7,979 nucleotides of DNA, from the NCBI GenBank assembly GCA_902826385.1, contig CADEEU010000055.1, positions 1-7,979 of the forward strand, read 5' to 3'. Origin of the DNA: an uncultured Acidobacteriota bacterium. Lineage in GTDB: Bacteria; Acidobacteriota; Blastocatellia; Pyrinomonadales; Pyrinomonadaceae. The translations under genes were made by a program, and so were the position numbers. The notes beneath the pieces were generated by a model, which had not been told where the DNA came from, ran no database searches, and worked only from the letters and a program-made list of their open reading frames with translations. This document shows positions 5,881 to 7,979 of the stretch, piece by piece. How positions within the stretch are numbered: the stretch's first letter is position 1; every line of letters starts with the position of its first letter.

Positions 5881-7218
5881 ATGATCAAAACCGCACTTAC
5901 CGCATCAATAATCGACAAAACATCTACCATCGGCGTTATCGGCCTTGGTTACGTGGGTCTTCCGCTGATCGTGGAATTCGGTCTTAAGGGCTATCAGGGC
6001 ATCGGCTTCGAGGTCGATGAGAAAAAGGCCGAAAGCATAAATACCGGAAGATCGTACATCGTCGACGTTTCAGACGAGAACGTTAAAACCTGCGTCGACA
6101 ACGGCAAGCTTGCCGCAACGACCGATTTCAGCGCGTTAGCCAAATGCGACGTGATCATAATCTGCGTCCCGACTCCGCTCCGCAAAACCAAGGACCCGGA
6201 CATGTCCTACATCATCGCGGCCGGGGAAGAAATACAAAAATATCTCCGTCGCGGGCAGATGATTATTCTGGAGTCGACCACGTATCCGGGCACCACCGAT
6301 GAGGTTCTGCAGCCGATGCTCGAGGAGAAAGGATTCAAGCTGGACGAGGATTTTCTGCTTGCCTTCTCGCCTGAGCGCGTCGATCCGGGAAATCCGCAGT
6401 TCCAAACACACAACATACCGAAGGTAGTCGGCGGCGTATCACCCGATTCGACCGAGGCCGCTTCTCTGCTTTACGGCCAGATCGTTAACGAAGTGCATTC
6501 GGTTTCTTCCGCCCGGGTGGCCGAGGCATGCAAGCTCTGGGAGAACACATTTCGTGCGATCAATATCGGCATGGCAAACGAAATGGCCCGGTTGTGCAAC
6601 ACGTTGGGCATCGATACGTGGGAAGTTGTCCGTGCCGCGGCGACCAAGCCGTTCGGTTTTATGCCTTTCTATCCGGGTCCGGGAATCGGCGGTCACTGCA
6701 TTCCGCTCGACCCGCATTATTTATCGTGGAAAGCACGTCAGCACGGGTTCGATTCGCAGTTCATTTCTCTGGCCGAACAAGTAAATTCGGGAATGCCGGC
6801 GTACGTTGTAAAGCTAGTCTCTACTGCACTTAACGACGTTAAAAAGGCGGTAAACGGTTCGAAGGTCCTGATCCTCGGCGTGGCTTATAAAAAGGATATC
6901 GATGACATGCGTGAGTCGCCGGCCTTGTCGATAATCGACCTGCTTCGCTCGCGCGGGGCTGATCTGGTTTACCACGATCCGTTTGTGCCGGAAGTCACGT
7001 TCGACCACGCTTACACGATCGGCGATGCAGAGCCGCTTTACAATAGCGAGCTTACTGACGACCTTGTTCGCAACTGCGATTGCGTCATCATCTGCACCGA
7101 GCACAGCACAATCGATTACAAACGTGTGTGCGAGCTAGCCCCGCTTATTGTCGATACCAGAAATGCCCTTTCCCTGGAAATTCGTAATGGAAGTAAAGCA
7201 AAAGTGGTGAGGTTGTAG
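5881..7218 (+). CDS. wbpA: UDP-N-acetylglucosamine 6-dehydrogenase-type enzyme
   Basis: This 445-residue enzyme is of the UDP-glucose/GDP-mannose dehydrogenase family. It oxidises the C6 hydroxyl of a nucleotide sugar to a carboxylate using two NAD+, supplying uronic-acid precursors for O-antigen, capsule or exopolysaccharide. The N-terminal NAD fold shows IGVIGLGYVGLPL (17-29, GxGxxG). ESTTYPGTT (131-139) follows, then the central helix KLWENTFRAINI (218-229, with K218 and N222). Next are the catalytic loop GIGGHCIPLDPHYLSWKAR (268-286, nucleophile C273) and the C-terminal fold ILGVAYKKDIDDMRESP (331-347). The GGHCIPLDPHYLSWKAR wording and 430-450 length favour the WbpA/WecC-like UDP-GlcNAc (or UDP-ManNAc) branch over plain UDP-glucose dehydrogenase. 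All key residues are present. No glycosyltransferase or epimerase lies nearby, so the product's fate is unknown. No ribosome binding site adjoins the ATG; this start places the GxGxxG motif normally. Confidence 0.93.
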   Translation: MIKTALTASIIDKTSTIGVIGLGYVGLPLIVEFGLKGYQGIGFEVDEKKAESINTGRSYIVDVSDENVKTCVDNGKLAATTDFSALAKCDVIIICVPTPLRKTKDPDMSYIIAAGEEIQKYLRRGQMIILESTTYPGTTDEVLQPMLEEKGFKLDEDFLLAFSPERVDPGNPQFQTHNIPKVVGGVSPDSTEAASLLYGQIVNEVHSVSSARVAEACKLWENTFRAINIGMANEMARLCNTLGIDTWEVVRAAATKPFGFMPFYPGPGIGGHCIPLDPHYLSWKARQHGFDSQFISLAEQVNSGMPAYVVKLVSTALNDVKKAVNGSKVLILGVAYKKDIDDMRESPALSIIDLLRSRGADLVYHDPFVPEVTFDHAYTIGDAEPLYNSELTDDLVRNCDCVIICTEHSTIDYKRVCELAPLIVDTRNALSLEIRNGSKAKVVRL

Positions 7219-7221
7219 TCC

Positions 7222-7250
7222 GCAGCACCGGCAACTCAGGTGCTGTTCCC
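7222..7250 (+). terminator. Hairpin after the dehydrogenase gene
   Basis: CAGCACC (7223-7229) and GGTGCTG (7239-7245) form a perfect 7-bp stem around a nine-base loop, extended by a G-T pair at 7222/7246. It begins 4 nt after the stop and is followed by pyrimidine-rich sequence rather than a strong T run. It fills the gap between two convergent genes and probably ends the plus-strand transcript; the minus side has no T tract. Confidence 0.55.
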
Positions 7251-7733
7251 TTACTTCTTATCTACCGGAAAACCTGCATCGACCCACGCCTGAGTTCCTC
7301 CGACCAGGGCGAACGCGTTCTTGACGCCCAATTTCGCGGCCTCGATCACCCAGTTTAGACTCGAATGTTCGGCCGCACATGAGCAGTAAACGACGATCTT
7401 TCTACTCGTTTTCAGCTTACCGAGGCTCTCGGGAAGCTGGCTGATCATGATGTTTAGCGAGCCTTTAACGCGTTCCTTTTCGAAAGACTCAGGGCTACGC
7501 ACATCCACGAAGACAGCGGTTCCAGAGTCGAATTCCTTCTTCGCGTCGGCAAGCGTGATCCGATTGCCTTCCGGCGGCTTTGGCGTTGGGACGTATGCAG
7601 ATTCGGGCACAGACGTGCTTGCCGCCTTTTCCACACGTCCACCATCGGCACATGACGTGAGCGCCGCCATAGCCAAAAGCAACAGCCCTGCTAAGACAGA
7701 ACTACTTTTCACCAAATGCTTGAAGAACTTCAT
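7251..7733 (-). CDS. Rhodanese-domain lipoprotein
   Basis: This 160-residue protein starts with a lipoprotein signal peptide: a basic head MKFFKHLVKSS, the hydrophobic stretch VLAGLLLLAMAA (13-24) and the lipobox LTSC (25-28), C28 being the predicted lipidated cysteine. A linker rich in S, P and T (29-57) leads to a single rhodanese domain. Its landmarks are ITLADAKKEFDSG (59-71), VFVDVRSPESFEKERVKGSLNI (74-95), the active loop VVYCSCAAEHSS (114-125, likely catalytic C117) and ALVGGTQAWVDAGFPV (142-157). Such domains transfer sulfur or reduce thiols; here it would sit outside the cytoplasm on a lipid anchor. The ATG at 7731-7733 is chosen because the next upstream start, near 7784, would bury the signal peptide. 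It overlaps the 3' end of the bcp-like gene by 32 nt, implying coupled translation and a redox or sulfur link. Confidence 0.87.
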   Translation of the reverse strand: MKFFKHLVKSSSVLAGLLLLAMAALTSCADGGRVEKAASTSVPESAYVPTPKPPEGNRITLADAKKEFDSGTAVFVDVRSPESFEKERVKGSLNIMISQLPESLGKLKTSRKIVVYCSCAAEHSSLNWVIEAAKLGVKNAFALVGGTQAWVDAGFPVDKK

Positions 7734-7979
7734 CTGCGTGTTCGGCAACTTTAACCTTGTCGAATATTTTAACGATCTTGCCATTTTCGTCGATCAAAAA
7801 CGTCTTTCTCAGCGTGCCCATGTACTTTTTGCCGTACATGCTCTTTTCACCCCAAACGCCGTATTTCTCAACTATCTTTTTGTCGGTGTCGGCCAGTAAA
7901 TCGAAAGGCAAATTGTATTTCGAGATAAATTTCTGATGCGATTTTTCGTCGTCTATAGAAACGCCGAAAACTTTAATTC
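7702..7979 (-). CDS. bcp: Bcp-type thiol peroxidase (C-terminal part)
   Basis: This is the last 91 residues of a peroxiredoxin of the AhpC/TSA superfamily, cut by the right edge. Visible are VFGVSIDDEKSHQKFISKY, then LPFDLLADTDKKIVEKYGVWGEKSMYGKKYMGTLRKTFLID and the C-terminal helix HADEVLQAFGEK. The SHQKF, GVWGEKxMYGKxYMG and TFLID words are those of bacterioferritin comigratory protein, a thioredoxin-dependent peroxidase that reduces hydrogen peroxide and organic hydroperoxides in the cytoplasm. The catalytic cysteine (usually about residue 45) lies outside the window. The rhodanese lipoprotein follows in an overlapping frame, so the two are almost certainly co-transcribed. Confidence 0.93.
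   Translation of the reverse strand, partial: IKVFGVSIDDEKSHQKFISKYNLPFDLLADTDKKIVEKYGVWGEKSMYGKKYMGTLRKTFLIDENGKIVKIFDKVKVAEHADEVLQAFGEK

Noticed and set aside
7734..7784. Upstream start for the rhodanese lipoprotein
   Set aside because: It would place 17 polar residues before a good lipoprotein signal peptide and lie deep inside the peroxiredoxin gene.
7447..7899. 150-codon open frame on the plus strand
   Set aside because: It is antisense to the rhodanese and peroxiredoxin genes, which have clear family motifs.

Overview
This is a bacterial chromosomal window of about 8 kb with dense, short-gapped genes. Several features fit an Acidobacteriota lineage, perhaps Blastocatellia/Pyrinomonadaceae: the gene set (a UbiA_other-type prenyltransferase, an amphi-Trp protein, a small zf-TFIIB protein), moderate GC, weak or absent Shine-Dalgarno sequences, and intergenic repeats resembling ones I recall from environmental genomes. 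That placement is inference from gene style; no phylogenetic marker is present. I see no mobile element, CRISPR array, tRNA or rRNA.

Layout. Positions 1-340 (minus) hold the start of an ABC exporter subunit that continues off the left edge. A large imperfect inverted repeat (447-544) follows, then two small plus-strand genes: a compact zf-TFIIB zinc-finger protein (587-856) and an amphi-Trp protein (865-1086). These converge on a five-gene minus-strand run read from 5713 down to 1108. In transcription order it encodes a helical-repeat protein of unknown function, a UbiA-family prenyltransferase (probably quinone biosynthesis), a 436-residue protein with a SAM methyltransferase C-terminus and an unusual caspase-like N-terminus, a divergent glutamate racemase, and a small two-helix membrane protein. 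Gaps of 35, 100, 64 and 6 nt make partial or full co-transcription plausible.

A 167-bp divergent region (5714-5880) separates this run from a plus-strand UDP-N-acetylglucosamine 6-dehydrogenase-type gene (5881-7218). It contains a perfect 7-3-7 palindrome placed across the candidate -35 elements of both divergent promoters, and a GC-rich leader hairpin before the dehydrogenase. A hairpin (7222-7246) separates the dehydrogenase from a minus-strand pair at the right edge: the C-terminal part of a Bcp-type peroxiredoxin, overlapping by 32 nt a rhodanese-domain lipoprotein.

The genes are a mix of envelope and precursor metabolism (racemase, nucleotide-sugar dehydrogenase, prenyltransferase, exporter), redox defence (peroxiredoxin and rhodanese) and poorly characterised small proteins. 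The most distinctive item is the methyltransferase with a His...Cys caspase/CHAT-like N-terminal domain. Next is the shared operator-like palindrome. The function of the caspase-like domain is a hypothesis from motif order and predicted strand pattern, not from any search.
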